From Dasania phycosphaerae (lineage in GTDB: Bacteria; Pseudomonadota; Gammaproteobacteria; Pseudomonadales; Dasaniaceae), in NCBI RefSeq assembly GCF_026891035.1, contig NZ_JAPTGG010000017.1:8312-72311 (forward strand): DNA of 64,000 nt, written 5' to 3'. A model generated the notes under the pieces. The model was not told the origin of the DNA, searched no databases, and saw only the letters and a program-made list of their open reading frames with translations. Each line of letters starts with the position of its first letter. Positions within the stretch are counted from its first letter, which is position 1. Made by a program: the position numbers and the translations under genes. Positions 18,401-26,778 of this stretch are shown here, piece after piece.

Positions 18401-18646
18401 TGGCGCTCTAACATCAACCCTTCCGAGCGCTATGTGCAATCCTTGGTGGATAGCAGCAAACATCGCATAGAGACTAAAATTGACGACTTTAGCAATATCT
18501 ACTTTACCGGCGACTGGATTAAAACCGGCTTAAATGCGGGCTGTGTTGAAGCCGCCACCATGGCGGGCTTGCAAACCTCTAGGGCCATATGCGGCCACCC
18601 CAAAATTATAAAAGGAGAGTTCGACTTCGGCGATTCAGACTTATAA
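15476..18646 (+). CDS. Acetoacetate-decarboxylase-like domain fused to FAD/NAD(P)-binding oxidoreductase
   Basis: 1056 aa. Residues ~1-315 resemble the acetoacetate decarboxylase superfamily. The loop NGRDIYGYPKTIAEI matches the catalytic-lysine region of that fold (Lys141), though the second lysine of the classical PKK pair is Thr. From ~326 a dinucleotide-binding fold begins (KIAILGGGVASCTAAMAL, then KGWRIGGKGASGRN and EEHGLHIWFGFYRNAF), as in phytoene-desaturase/amine-oxidase type flavoproteins. It closes with NIYFTGDWIKTGLNAGCVEAA, the usual FAD-contacting end. Between these lies a very acidic helical insert (~475-600). AAGGATAAC precedes the ATG. Reaction and substrate are unknown, and I do not assign a pathway. 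It stands alone, with an ion-channel gene 88 nt downstream. Confidence 0.75.
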   Translation: MEQPNAPSFIYRGGDMLDHPPFQQQNTKMYGFFIEGQIDALQQCIDRDLNAAAAGQYNFKPLSNFVMLTFANIQKCYSSSSQDIGKGWGVENDVCFWVPVGNIVSKDGKEYLNDFYWYTPYIWVNNPIAMVNGRDIYGYPKTIAEINLPPHNAPDYFSAAVNSFKQYSRETESEWNQALSIKNLTPGETPVEKWDDFVDAMKGIFELADGAHLYRPDLNGYQEILHDLTQPQLAQIFLRQLPEGDGQKAAYQALVEAPAIVNSFSAGGLLLGDYEVTINNIDSIPLARDLGIKTGAQTSAFNFWVDFGFTVPAAKTLVNNSHIAAKQKIAILGGGVASCTAAMALTNQPGWQDKYDITLYQKGWRIGGKGASGRNSAMGERIEEHGLHIWFGFYRNAFEYIQQAYAELDRPEGSTLRTWQDAFKPHNFVVHMEHFNDIWTPWCLDFPTTPGNPGVGTESVTVWKLIRTIYAYIHEWLGDIRGEIKQAESLEKARNKTTPKSLKARLLSLDDWIEDEIKEARDDIESVVSGLHNFIESLPEDISAQKISERSLLKHILEEIKEWIEEEAREYLDNNANIRHLFIGIDLGITIIAGMIRDDVIHEGYDVINHLDFREWLRRNGANETYTVQSTTVRALYDLIFAFEDGDIHKANVEAGTMLRGLLRIGLCYNGSVMWKMQAGMGDTIFTPYYQLLKQRGVKFKFFHEVDELILDPNDPSTVQQIRLNRQVDLVDGEQGYHPLVNVKSIGCWPSAPLYQQIVPEQAQLLQDNNIDLESFWSEWPRVYQQHYGKPLPQTLLEKGKDFDLVIHGMSIGGMPYNCQQLLQHSPKLANCHKNVKTVVTQAYQLWTNPSLPELGWEHYSDTGEQPVMTSWTEPVDTWAAMNQLLGKEDWGDLQLNPKNVAYYCGVQNITEIPARDDYEFPQRCKDKVQHNCLQQMKHELYSLWPNAGTADSFDWQVLTSPNQLQGEQRFQDQYWRSNINPSERYVQSLVDSSKHRIETKIDDFSNIYFTGDWIKTGLNAGCVEAATMAGLQTSRAICGHPKIIKGEFDFGDSDL

Positions 18647-18664
18647 TCGCCTTTAAATTACGCC

Positions 18665-18709
18665 ATAATCAACGCCTAGGTCGTTTCCATCTACCTAGGC
18701 ATTGATTAT
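18665..18709. terminator. Long palindrome after the oxidoreductase gene
   Basis: Two 16-nt arms (18665-18680 and 18694-18709) pair with a single C-A mismatch around a 13-nt loop. It follows the stop of the 1056-aa gene by about 19 nt and precedes the ion-channel ATG by 26 nt. No T-run follows, so termination is a guess. It could equally be an operator or an RNA-processing hairpin. Confidence 0.45.
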
Positions 18710-18734
18710 AAACCCTCTCACAATTAGATAATAC

Positions 18735-19565
18735 ATGAGCAGCGAAACCACAAAAGAAAAACTCTATAGCATTATCTTTGGCACCGAAACGCTAGCCGGC
18801 CGTATTTTTGACCTAATACTGATTGGCCTTATTCTAATTAGCGTACTCTGCGTCATGTTAGATTCCTTCAGCCTCTACCACGAAGAGTACTCTACCTTAC
18901 TGTTTAGCATAGAGTGGTTTTTCACCATTATTTTCACCATAGAATATTTGACTAGGCTGTATTGCTCACCCAACCCCAAAGCTTACGCCAGCAGTTTTTA
19001 TGGCATAGTAGATTTACTGGCAGTAATACCCACCTATTTATCGCTAATCTTTGCCTCAACCAACTTTTTAATTGTTGTTAGGCTGCTACGTTTATTGCGC
19101 ATTTTCAGAATATTAAAGCTGTTTAATTACATGAACGAAGCCCATGTATTAATGCGTTCAATTCTTATGGCGAGAAGAAAGATTTATATCTTCTTATACT
19201 CTATCAGCATTGCCGTTACGCTCTATGGTTCACTGATGTATGTAGTGGAAGGACCGGAATACGGCTTTGACAATATTCCAAAAAGCATATACTGGGCCAT
19301 AGTAACGGTCACCACAGTAGGCTACGGCGACATCACCCCGCACACCTTAGCCGGCCAGATTATCGCCTCACTCGCCATGCTAACGGGCTACGCGATTTTA
19401 GCAGTGCCCACAGGCATACTAAGCGCCGAATTAATCAATGAAATGAAAAAAGAGCGTGCGGTATACGCCTGCCGTAACTGCGAGCGCGCCGGTCACGAAA
19501 AAGATGCGGAATACTGCAAATTTTGTGGCACCGAACTATGGTTTGCAAAAAAAGAAGATGATTAA
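18735..19565 (+). CDS. Voltage-gated potassium channel (six-TM) with zinc-ribbon tail
   Basis: 276 aa. Six TM segments. The fourth carries the voltage-sensor arginines (VVRLLRLLRIFRILKLF). The pore has the canonical K+ filter TVTTVGYGDITP. The cytoplasmic tail ends in a four-cysteine knuckle, CRNC...CKFC (residues ~245-265), a small zinc-ribbon pattern. The product should be an inner-membrane tetrameric K+ channel. The stop overlaps the start of yjbQ, so the two are co-translated. No regulator is nearby. Confidence 0.9.
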   Translation: MSSETTKEKLYSIIFGTETLAGRIFDLILIGLILISVLCVMLDSFSLYHEEYSTLLFSIEWFFTIIFTIEYLTRLYCSPNPKAYASSFYGIVDLLAVIPTYLSLIFASTNFLIVVRLLRLLRIFRILKLFNYMNEAHVLMRSILMARRKIYIFLYSISIAVTLYGSLMYVVEGPEYGFDNIPKSIYWAIVTVTTVGYGDITPHTLAGQIIASLAMLTGYAILAVPTGILSAELINEMKKERAVYACRNCERAGHEKDAEYCKFCGTELWFAKKEDD

Positions 19566-19965
19566 ACAATTAGCTATAAAGGTCAGCGGCCAAGGCTTAC
19601 TCGCGATTACCCCCTTAGTAGAACAGCAGTTAAGCCAAACAGCGCTTAAAGAGGGCCTGTGTACCTTATTTATACAACACACTTCGGCCAGCTTATTAAT
19701 ACAGGAAAACTACGACCCCAGTGCCCAGCATGATTTAGAAAATTGGTTAAATCGTTTAGTACCCGAAAACGACCCACTCTATACTCATGTTTTAGAGGGG
19801 CCCGATGATATGCCCGCCCATATTAAAACAGCACTCACCGCCACCAGTATTGCTATACCTATTATCGACGGCAAACTTGCCCTAGGTACCTGGCAGGGTA
19901 TTTATTTATGGGAACACAGGCACTACAGCGGCCAACGCTTGGTGATTATGCACGTAGGCCCTTAG
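19558..19965 (+). CDS. yjbQ: YjbQ/UPF0047 family protein
   Basis: 135 aa, the usual length. Family motifs FIQHTSASLLIQEN, NYDPSAQHDLENWL and the C-terminal GTWQGIYLWEHR are present. Members have been linked to a weak thiamine-phosphate synthase activity, but the physiological role is not settled. I chose ATG 19558-19560 (MIKQLAIKV), which overlaps the ion-channel stop by 8 nt. The same frame opens further upstream inside the channel gene, but that part is not homologous. Convergent with the cis/trans isomerase 105 nt away. Confidence 0.9.
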   Translation: MIKQLAIKVSGQGLLAITPLVEQQLSQTALKEGLCTLFIQHTSASLLIQENYDPSAQHDLENWLNRLVPENDPLYTHVLEGPDDMPAHIKTALTATSIAIPIIDGKLALGTWQGIYLWEHRHYSGQRLVIMHVGP

Positions 19966-20070
19966 GCCTGTGCCAGCACAGCCAGTTGGCACCAGCCCAT
20001 TTTCTATCGCTGGGTGAGCAATCCAGCTCAACCCACTACTCAGCCCTTATTGTGTTCGCGCCTAGCCAGA

Positions 20071-22440
20071 CTAGCGGTTTTCTATACGATTAAAGTCCAG
20101 CAGCCCCGAGGCCACAGGCTCGCTGCGTTTATAATAATGGTGTAGCCAATCGCTGTAAGACCAAAACTGCGATGAGGTTCTGCGTATACCGTAGTGGTCA
20201 AGTAATTTACGATAAGCCTGCTCACTATCAATAGCCTTTAACTCGGCAACAAAATCAGCCATTTTTTGCTCTGGCACATGCACAAAGGTATTGGGGTAAG
20301 CCCCCACCACACCGTTAATCACAGTAACGGTTTGCTCCTTAGGTATCAGCGTGGACTTCTCGCGTAATAGTGTCAGCACATTACTGCGCGCACGATTGCT
20401 AAGCAAGGTGTACAGTTCATCACCGCCCTGCATACCTGCCTTGCCAACTCGTATCAACAACACTTCAGGCAAATAACTAATAGCCTCGCCATTAAACTCC
20501 GCCAAGGTTTGCAAGGAGTGCTGCATAGAGCCCGCTGCCGCCATAGTGACTGGCCGATTAATACTGTCTTCTGGCAATAGTTTGCCCCCTATGCGCTGCT
20601 GTAATAATTCAAATAACTCAGCCTTAGGGTTAGCACTTTTATAAGCTATACCCAGTTCGTTATCATTACCGCTAGCCAAACTGTCAATATACTTTTTCAC
20701 GCTCTCCTCTTCATCTCTATACCAAAATTCCAGCTCTTGCTTGGCACTGGCTGATGGTAATAAATTGAGAAAATTACGTTCCCCCTCCATGCGTAAAAAA
20801 TCCATATACAAACGGGTCAATAACTGGTGGCCCGTATTGCCATAAACATCAAAGCCAGAAACCAGCAAATAATGGATGCGCTCTAATAATGGGTAATCAA
20901 TTAACCAGGCGGTTTTAGGTTGTTTTCCTAACAAACCTTTTTTTACCGTAGCACTATCAAAATGCCTAAACACGGTTAGGGCTAAATTGTCATTATCGCC
21001 ATCACCATCCCAAATAAAATCCAATTCTAGTTTTTTACCCTTGGAGAAATATAACTTCTTTAAGCTTTCTTTTTCTTTTAAATATTCACTCTCACTTTTA
21101 GAGTAAGCCAGCCAATTCAACAGCGACAGGGTTTGGCTACTTTTTTCAGCAGGTAAATTCAGCGTATCTGACTCTTTAGTAATAAAGCGTTCCACTTTAT
21201 GCATAAGATTTTCGTCAGGATCAACAAACAACACCCAAAAATGATCATCAATAACATTTAAAGCAATTTGGCCACGACACACTGGCCCTTTAATAAAACC
21301 ATTGATGGTGAAAGCGGCCTCTTCCAGCATAAATTGATAACGTGATTTAACAGGCAGTTGCGCAAAGCTAATAAAAGGGTTGGCTGATTTTTTCCGCTCG
21401 TAGGATGGCAGCTCATTCACCGCATAATCGGCCTTAATAAACCACTGATGCCAGCGCAACATGCGCCCTGAATCCAAGCTGTAAGGCATGTGTTCTTTAG
21501 CGGTGATGGTGCTATTTACTCTTTGCAAGCGATAATAAAACACCTCTACACCAGGATCATCATAGGGCCTGCGCGTGGAGATCACCCGTATAGGCTCACC
21601 GCTAGGGGTATAAGAACGCACTAAGCGAAAAAACTCACCGGCAGGCAAATCGGGAAAATACAGATGAGCAATAAACAAATGCTCATAAATATACCTGGCA
21701 CTCAGTTTATGCTTGTTGCTGGGGCCATTTAAAAAACCTTCCCACAAGGCCAGTTTATTTTGATACTCAGGGCCTAGGGCGCCTCTTTCGCGCACTGCCG
21801 CGCCCTGCTCCAACCATTGCTTAACCGTATTAAATTCCTGGCTATTTAAACCTGGCAAGCCATAAGGCATACCCCACAGTGGATAATCCTTTTCAAAACT
21901 GTCCAGCTCTTCAATTTTGGGGCATTGTTGGTCGCGATTTAAAGCAAAATCAAACTCTGAGCCCAATTGTGTCACTTTCGGCAAGGGCTGGTGCTGCTTC
22001 ATTGCCAGCAGCCTATACATAACACTGCCGTCTAAATTATTTTGCGGCGTTTGTAGTCGCTCATTTAATACCGGATAAAACCCTTTATTGCGCCACTGCT
22101 GGGTATTTTCGGCATCGATAAATAAGCGGCTGACATTACTGGCCAATAGGCGTTTGCCGTCGTAGACCTTGGCCTTAGTCGCCCCCCTATCTATACCCTC
22201 AAAGCTAGATAACTTTAACTGGCAGGGCGCGTCATAGCAGCCGTGGCACACCACGCAGCGATTATCTAATATCGGTTTTACATCGCGTCGGTATTCCATC
22301 AGCTCGGCCGAGTGATTGTGCTCGCTCAACATACGTTCGCGCACCTGCGGCTCGCCAAATTGCAAGTCCAACTGGTGGCTGGCGTATACCGCACAGCCTG
22401 TTAAGACCAATAACAACGCCGCTGTAAAACTTTTTTTCAT
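20071..22440 (-). CDS. cti: Fatty acid cis/trans isomerase (Cti), c-type haem protein
   Basis: 789 aa. Cti converts cis-unsaturated acyl chains of membrane phospholipids to trans, which stiffens the membrane under solvent or heat stress. It works in the periplasm and needs haem c. The haem motif CVVCH is at about residues 50-55, followed by GCYDAPCQLKLSSF as in the family. The N-terminus KKSFTAALLLVLTGC ends in a lipobox, so it may be lipid-anchored rather than free. I chose ATG 22438-22440. A GTG four codons upstream is also in frame. Few ribosome-site bases are visible. It lies 73 nt after the sthA stop behind a terminator, so it probably has its own promoter. Confidence 0.9.
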   Translation of the reverse strand: MKKSFTAALLLVLTGCAVYASHQLDLQFGEPQVRERMLSEHNHSAELMEYRRDVKPILDNRCVVCHGCYDAPCQLKLSSFEGIDRGATKAKVYDGKRLLASNVSRLFIDAENTQQWRNKGFYPVLNERLQTPQNNLDGSVMYRLLAMKQHQPLPKVTQLGSEFDFALNRDQQCPKIEELDSFEKDYPLWGMPYGLPGLNSQEFNTVKQWLEQGAAVRERGALGPEYQNKLALWEGFLNGPSNKHKLSARYIYEHLFIAHLYFPDLPAGEFFRLVRSYTPSGEPIRVISTRRPYDDPGVEVFYYRLQRVNSTITAKEHMPYSLDSGRMLRWHQWFIKADYAVNELPSYERKKSANPFISFAQLPVKSRYQFMLEEAAFTINGFIKGPVCRGQIALNVIDDHFWVLFVDPDENLMHKVERFITKESDTLNLPAEKSSQTLSLLNWLAYSKSESEYLKEKESLKKLYFSKGKKLELDFIWDGDGDNDNLALTVFRHFDSATVKKGLLGKQPKTAWLIDYPLLERIHYLLVSGFDVYGNTGHQLLTRLYMDFLRMEGERNFLNLLPSASAKQELEFWYRDEEESVKKYIDSLASGNDNELGIAYKSANPKAELFELLQQRIGGKLLPEDSINRPVTMAAAGSMQHSLQTLAEFNGEAISYLPEVLLIRVGKAGMQGGDELYTLLSNRARSNVLTLLREKSTLIPKEQTVTVINGVVGAYPNTFVHVPEQKMADFVAELKAIDSEQAYRKLLDHYGIRRTSSQFWSYSDWLHHYYKRSEPVASGLLDFNRIENR

Positions 22441-22463
22441 TATCGCTTTCACTTTTTATTTAT

Positions 22464-22493
22464 AAAAAAACCAGCACAAGTGCTGGTTTTTAA
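22464..22493 (-). terminator. Intrinsic terminator of sthA
   Basis: Stem CCAGCAC / GTGCTGG (22471-22477 and 22480-22486) extended by A/T pairs and, read on the minus strand, followed by seven Ts. It lies directly after the sthA stop at 22513. It is nearly symmetrical and could work in both directions. Confidence 0.85.
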
Positions 22494-22512
22494 TCAAAAC
22501 TAGAACTTATTG

Positions 22513-23907
22513 TTAGCTAGCTCGCTGCCCTGCTATATGTAATGCCGCCACTCTATAGGCTTCTGCCAGGGTGGGAAAATTAAAAATATTTTCCACAAAG
22601 CCATCGACCTCCATATTCGATAACAGCGCCATCTGCCCTATATGAATGAGTTCGGTAGCGCCCTCACCCACTATCGCCACCCCTAATAATTTTTTGCCTT
22701 TGGGGCAGGCAATTAATTTTAACAAGCCGTCTTGCACGCCAGAAATTTGGCCGCGGGCTATCTCCTCAAAACGAGCATAGCCAACAATAACATCGCCATA
22801 GCTGTCACGAGCCTGTTGCTCGTTCATGCCTACGGTAGATAATTCAGGTATGGCATAAATGCCCGACGGTATCATGTCGGTCATTTCACCTAAATCTATG
22901 CCCAAGGCCCCCAGGCAAGCTCTGCGCCCTTGCTCCATAGAGGCCGAAGCCAATGAAGGTGGCCCTATCACATCACCGGCGGCATAAATATTATCCACCG
23001 CGGTTTTACAATGTTTATCGACGGGGATAATACCACGTTCATTCAATGATAATCCGGCATTCTCTATACACAGCCCTTCTACATTGGCCACCCTACCGGC
23101 GGCAGACAGTAGCTTTTCACTGCGTACTATGCGCCCGCCCTCTAGCTCGGTTATCACCTGTGACACCCCATCCCAATACACTCTATTGACTTTTACATTA
23201 GGAATAAACTGAGCACCACTGGCCTCGAAGGCATGAACAAAGCGATCGGTTAAGTCAGCATCTAAAAAACCCAAGGGCCTGGGGTAGCGATCTATCATAG
23301 TCACCCTTACTCCCAGGCTGGCAAAGATAGAGGCATATTCACTGGCAATTACGCCGCCCCCTAGTACCGTTAAAGTTTGCGGCAAGTACATCATAGACAG
23401 TATAGAGTCACTGTCGTAGATGTATTCGTGATCCACTTCTATATTGTCTACATGCCGGGGTATGGAGCCGGTGGCAATCACAAAGTAATCAGCCTTAAAA
23501 GTTTGCTGTTGGCCACCGGGCATATCGACTTTTAGGGTTTTATTGTCTACAAAGCTGGCGCGACCATGCACCCGTTCGATTTTGTTACGAGCGATTTGCT
23601 TATGTATATAGTCGTCGTGAGCTTTGATTACCGAATGCATATTGTCGATTAAAGCGGCCATTTCGGTATCTGGGCGTAGCGAAAACGAAAAAATCTCAGC
23701 ATGGCCACGCAAATGAGCGATACGCAGGGCGTTTTCGCGCAGAGTTTTACTGGGTATAGTGCCTCTATGTACACAGGCCCCACCTAGTACTTTATCCCCT
23801 TCTATCATCGCCACTCGTTTACCGGCCTTAGCTGCTTGCACGGCTGCTTTTTGGCCAGCAGGGCCACTGCCCACTACTATAATGTCGTATTGTTGTTCGC
23901 TACTCAC
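22513..23907 (-). CDS. sthA: Soluble pyridine nucleotide transhydrogenase
   Basis: 464 aa flavoprotein that balances NADPH and NADH. The FAD-binding fold VVGSGPAGQKAA is at the N-terminus. In place of the redox CxxxxC of lipoamide dehydrogenases there is CVHRGTIPSK, with only the first cysteine, which is the SthA form. A second nucleotide fold follows (GGGVIASEYASIFASLG), and then the FAD motif NIYAAGDVIG. The C-terminal dimerisation domain has the FNFPTLAEAYRVAALH region. The ATG overlaps the stop of the HDOD gene by 4 nt, so the two are coupled. Confidence 0.94.
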   Translation of the reverse strand: MSSEQQYDIIVVGSGPAGQKAAVQAAKAGKRVAMIEGDKVLGGACVHRGTIPSKTLRENALRIAHLRGHAEIFSFSLRPDTEMAALIDNMHSVIKAHDDYIHKQIARNKIERVHGRASFVDNKTLKVDMPGGQQQTFKADYFVIATGSIPRHVDNIEVDHEYIYDSDSILSMMYLPQTLTVLGGGVIASEYASIFASLGVRVTMIDRYPRPLGFLDADLTDRFVHAFEASGAQFIPNVKVNRVYWDGVSQVITELEGGRIVRSEKLLSAAGRVANVEGLCIENAGLSLNERGIIPVDKHCKTAVDNIYAAGDVIGPPSLASASMEQGRRACLGALGIDLGEMTDMIPSGIYAIPELSTVGMNEQQARDSYGDVIVGYARFEEIARGQISGVQDGLLKLIACPKGKKLLGVAIVGEGATELIHIGQMALLSNMEVDGFVENIFNFPTLAEAYRVAALHIAGQRAS

Positions 23908-24749
23908 AGCTTTAAGGCCTCTATGGTGTTATTAATATCGTCCAGTTTTTCCAGCAATTGCTCTACATCACTGACATACAGGTTCATAACTACCACATAG
24001 GGATCGCTAGCCAAAACCTTTGCGTCGTACTCGCCTTGCTCTAAAGCCACTTGTGCAAATACTCTGGCCGCCCTAATGGCATCAATCACATCCTGAGCTT
24101 TAGATTGCGCTTGCTCACTATCAATATTGGCTATGGTCTCAGCCACCGCTGCCGGTAATTGCCAGCGCTCTGCCAGTATCACCCCTACCTGCTTCTGATA
24201 GCGATCAATCAAACGCTGCGCACTAGCCCTATCCACCTCAAGTTGTAACTCTTGGGCGCACTCCAACGCCGCCTGCAATACCGCGGGCTTGCCAATCTGA
24301 AACAATAAGCCCGATAAAAAAGTAGACTCCACATTTTTACGGGCTTTACGCGCGATCTCTTTAGCCCATACTGCCGTCGATAACGACGCTAGCCACAGCT
24401 CTTTTATCAAAGGTTCAAAACCAGGCGCCGCAAATAACTTAGGCCCCATGGTGGCAGCCATAGCTATTTCCGCAATATTTTGCATACCCAATCGGGCTAT
24501 GGCCTGCTGTAGCGAGGTCATTTTAGCGCTGGGGCTATAGGCAGCAGAATTGGCTATGCGCATAACATGGCCCGCCAAGGCTTGGTCGCTTTGGATTAAA
24601 CGCGACAGCGCCGCGGCATCAGAATTAACATCATTAACTAGGCTTAAAACATGAGTGGTAACCTGGGGTAACATGGGCAGTGATAGCGCCTGAACGGCTA
24701 TCTTCTGCTCCAACAGAGGGCTTACACTACTATAAACATCATCTTGCAT
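23904..24749 (-). CDS. HDOD-domain protein
   Basis: 281 aa. Residues ~18-215 form an HDOD domain (LPMLPQVTTHVLSLVND, SDQALAGHVMRIANSAAY, SLQQAIARLGMQNI), related to HD phosphohydrolases but without metal-binding HD residues. Such proteins act in signalling, often in motility, biofilm or stress circuits, usually through protein contacts. No second domain is seen. AAGGTG lies 8 nt before the ATG. It overlaps sthA by 4 nt, and a link to redox control would be only a guess. Confidence 0.88.
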   Translation of the reverse strand: MQDDVYSSVSPLLEQKIAVQALSLPMLPQVTTHVLSLVNDVNSDAAALSRLIQSDQALAGHVMRIANSAAYSPSAKMTSLQQAIARLGMQNIAEIAMAATMGPKLFAAPGFEPLIKELWLASLSTAVWAKEIARKARKNVESTFLSGLLFQIGKPAVLQAALECAQELQLEVDRASAQRLIDRYQKQVGVILAERWQLPAAVAETIANIDSEQAQSKAQDVIDAIRAARVFAQVALEQGEYDAKVLASDPYVVVMNLYVSDVEQLLEKLDDINNTIEALKL

Positions 24750-24965
24750 TATCTTTTCACCTTATAGTCGGGCTGTGCTGCCGGCCTTAGGCCTAGCACT
24801 TATTATTTTGCCCACTGCAGCTTTATTTATTAGTATTCAACAGCTTAGATCATATTTACAAAATCACCGTCTAAAAGCTTAGGTTTTACACTAGCCTTTC
24901 GCCAGTTGTTGCCTAACACTAGCGGATTTATCATACCAGCGCCCTTAAACAGCTAGATATTGACT

Positions 24966-25712
24966 ATGATCAAACAACTAAAATGGCTTATGGCCATGCT
25001 GGGCGGCCAACAGCCCAATGCCAGTACCCTCAGCCATTACCAGCGCTTGCAGCAACTCTGCGATAGCCATCAGAGCATTACTATACGGTTGAAGTATCAC
25101 CCTATAGATTATCAAAGCCTGATATTACATATAGACCAAGAGCATCATGAGCTGTTAATTGATGATTTATTCCCCGCGCTGGATAAGCCCTTAACCGCCA
25201 ACACCACCCTGCAGCTAATAAGCAACAGCGCGGGCCAGCAGCTGAACTTTTACACGCGGGTGATTCGCCGTTGCCGCAACGGCAGTGATAGCAGTTATTT
25301 ATTAGAGTTGCCCAAAGAGTTGGGGCATAATCACAACCGCAGCAGCTATCGTGTTTATGTCGATAATGAACGTGGCCTGCGCATACGCTTAAACGATGTA
25401 GAGCCAACATTAAAATCAGTCAGAATATCTAACCTTTCAAGCAATGGTATCAAGTTATATTTTAGCGACAACGTCCAAAACCACTTAAAAAATATTCGCT
25501 ACTTAGACGATGTGGTGATTATTTTGCCCAACGACTACAGCATAGATTGCCGGATTCAAATATTAAATAACTACCTAATACAAGGCGGCCACCCCCATAG
25601 CGTAATAGGTGGCAAGCTGATTATTAAGCAACCATTACACAAAAATAAGCTACAACAATATCTGGCTAGCGTACAACGCCAACAACGAAAAAGAGAGAAC
25701 CGTGACAGTTAA
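24966..25712 (+). CDS. PilZ-type, YcgR-like c-di-GMP binding protein
   Basis: 248 aa. The N-terminal half resembles the YcgR-N fold (ITIRLKYHPIDYQSLILHID...LLIDDLFP). The second half has the two c-di-GMP motifs of PilZ domains: RSSYR (RxxxR) at about 130 and NLSSNG ((D/N)xSxxG) about 30 residues later. This suggests a c-di-GMP receptor. The classical target is the flagellar motor, but the next gene is a polysaccharide deacetylase whose GTG overlaps this stop by 11 nt, so control of cell-surface sugar is also possible. I use ATG 24966. A TTG two codons earlier is also in frame. No strong ribosome site is visible. Confidence 0.78.
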   Translation: MIKQLKWLMAMLGGQQPNASTLSHYQRLQQLCDSHQSITIRLKYHPIDYQSLILHIDQEHHELLIDDLFPALDKPLTANTTLQLISNSAGQQLNFYTRVIRRCRNGSDSSYLLELPKELGHNHNRSSYRVYVDNERGLRIRLNDVEPTLKSVRISNLSSNGIKLYFSDNVQNHLKNIRYLDDVVIILPNDYSIDCRIQILNNYLIQGGHPHSVIGGKLIIKQPLHKNKLQQYLASVQRQQRKRENRDS

Positions 25713-26778
25713 AAATATTATCCTGGGGCTTATCACCCTGCTCAGCACCAGCCTTGGCTACAGCGAGCAACAAGCTAATGAAAACACTATTAATAACAGC
25801 GCAGTGATACTGCTATACCATCATGTAGCTGACGATACTCCCGCTATTACCAGCGTGAGCCCACAGCAGTTTGAACAGCAACTGGATTATTTACAGGCCA
25901 ATGATTTTAAAGTATGGCCACTGCCGCAGTTAATGACTCACTACCGCCAAGGCCTTAGCATCCCCGATAAAGTCGTGGCGATTACTTTTGATGATGCTTA
26001 TGAATCGGTATACAGCCAAGCCTATCCTAGACTCAAACAACGCGGCATGCCCTTTACTATTTTCGTCACCACCGACTCAGTAGATAAACAGTTTAATAAA
26101 CAGCTGAACTGGCAAGCCTTATTAGAGATGAGCCGCAACGGTGCCACTATTGCCAACCATACCGTTAACCACCCCCATATGCTTTACCGTTTTGAGGGCG
26201 AAAACGATAAGCAGTGGCAACAACGTATGCAGCAAGAAATCGACGGCGCACAGCAGCGCATCGCCGAGCAAATAGGCAGCCAACATAAGCTCTTTGCCTA
26301 CCCCTACGGCGAACATAATCAAAGCTTAAAAGAACAGCTAGCGCAAATGGGCTACCTGGCTTTTGGCCAGCAATCGGGTGCCTTAGGTCCTTATAGCCAC
26401 GCCCAAAGCATCCCCCGTTACCCCATAGCCGGTGATTACAGCAAACTGGATGATTTTATTCTTAAAATACACACCAAAGCGATGCCTGCCATAGAGCTTA
26501 GCAGTAGCGCAACGCCGCTTAGTGCCAAACAATCAAAACCCACAGTGACATTGGAATTTAAGCAGGCTATACACAAACCGTTTTTTCAATGCTACGGCCC
26601 TGGTGGCAAGCTGCCACTGCAGTGGCAAGCTAATACTGTAACAATTACTGCGGCTGTTGATATTCCTGCCGGACGCTCGCGTTATAACTGCACCCTACCC
26701 GCCGGGGATAATCGTTATTATTGGTATTCCAAGCCGTGGGTGCGTTTAAAAGATGACGGCACTTGGATTTTAGATTAA
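25702..26778 (+). CDS. Secreted polysaccharide deacetylase (NodB/CE4)
   Basis: 358 aa. A signal peptide (MTVKNIILGLITLLSTSLGYS) is followed by a NodB domain: VAITFDDAY (motif 1, catalytic Asp), TIANHTVNHPHM (motif 2, His pair) and LFAYPYGEHN (motif 3). The C-terminal ~90 residues form a small beta-rich domain that I do not recognise. It should deacetylate N-acetylated glycans in the periplasm or at the surface. It starts with GTG behind a good AAGAGAGA ribosome site and overlaps the PilZ-type gene. Its stop and the stop of the convergent glucosaminidase share a TTAA. Confidence 0.86.
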   Translation: MTVKNIILGLITLLSTSLGYSEQQANENTINNSAVILLYHHVADDTPAITSVSPQQFEQQLDYLQANDFKVWPLPQLMTHYRQGLSIPDKVVAITFDDAYESVYSQAYPRLKQRGMPFTIFVTTDSVDKQFNKQLNWQALLEMSRNGATIANHTVNHPHMLYRFEGENDKQWQQRMQQEIDGAQQRIAEQIGSQHKLFAYPYGEHNQSLKEQLAQMGYLAFGQQSGALGPYSHAQSIPRYPIAGDYSKLDDFILKIHTKAMPAIELSSSATPLSAKQSKPTVTLEFKQAIHKPFFQCYGPGGKLPLQWQANTVTITAAVDIPAGRSRYNCTLPAGDNRYYWYSKPWVRLKDDGTWILD

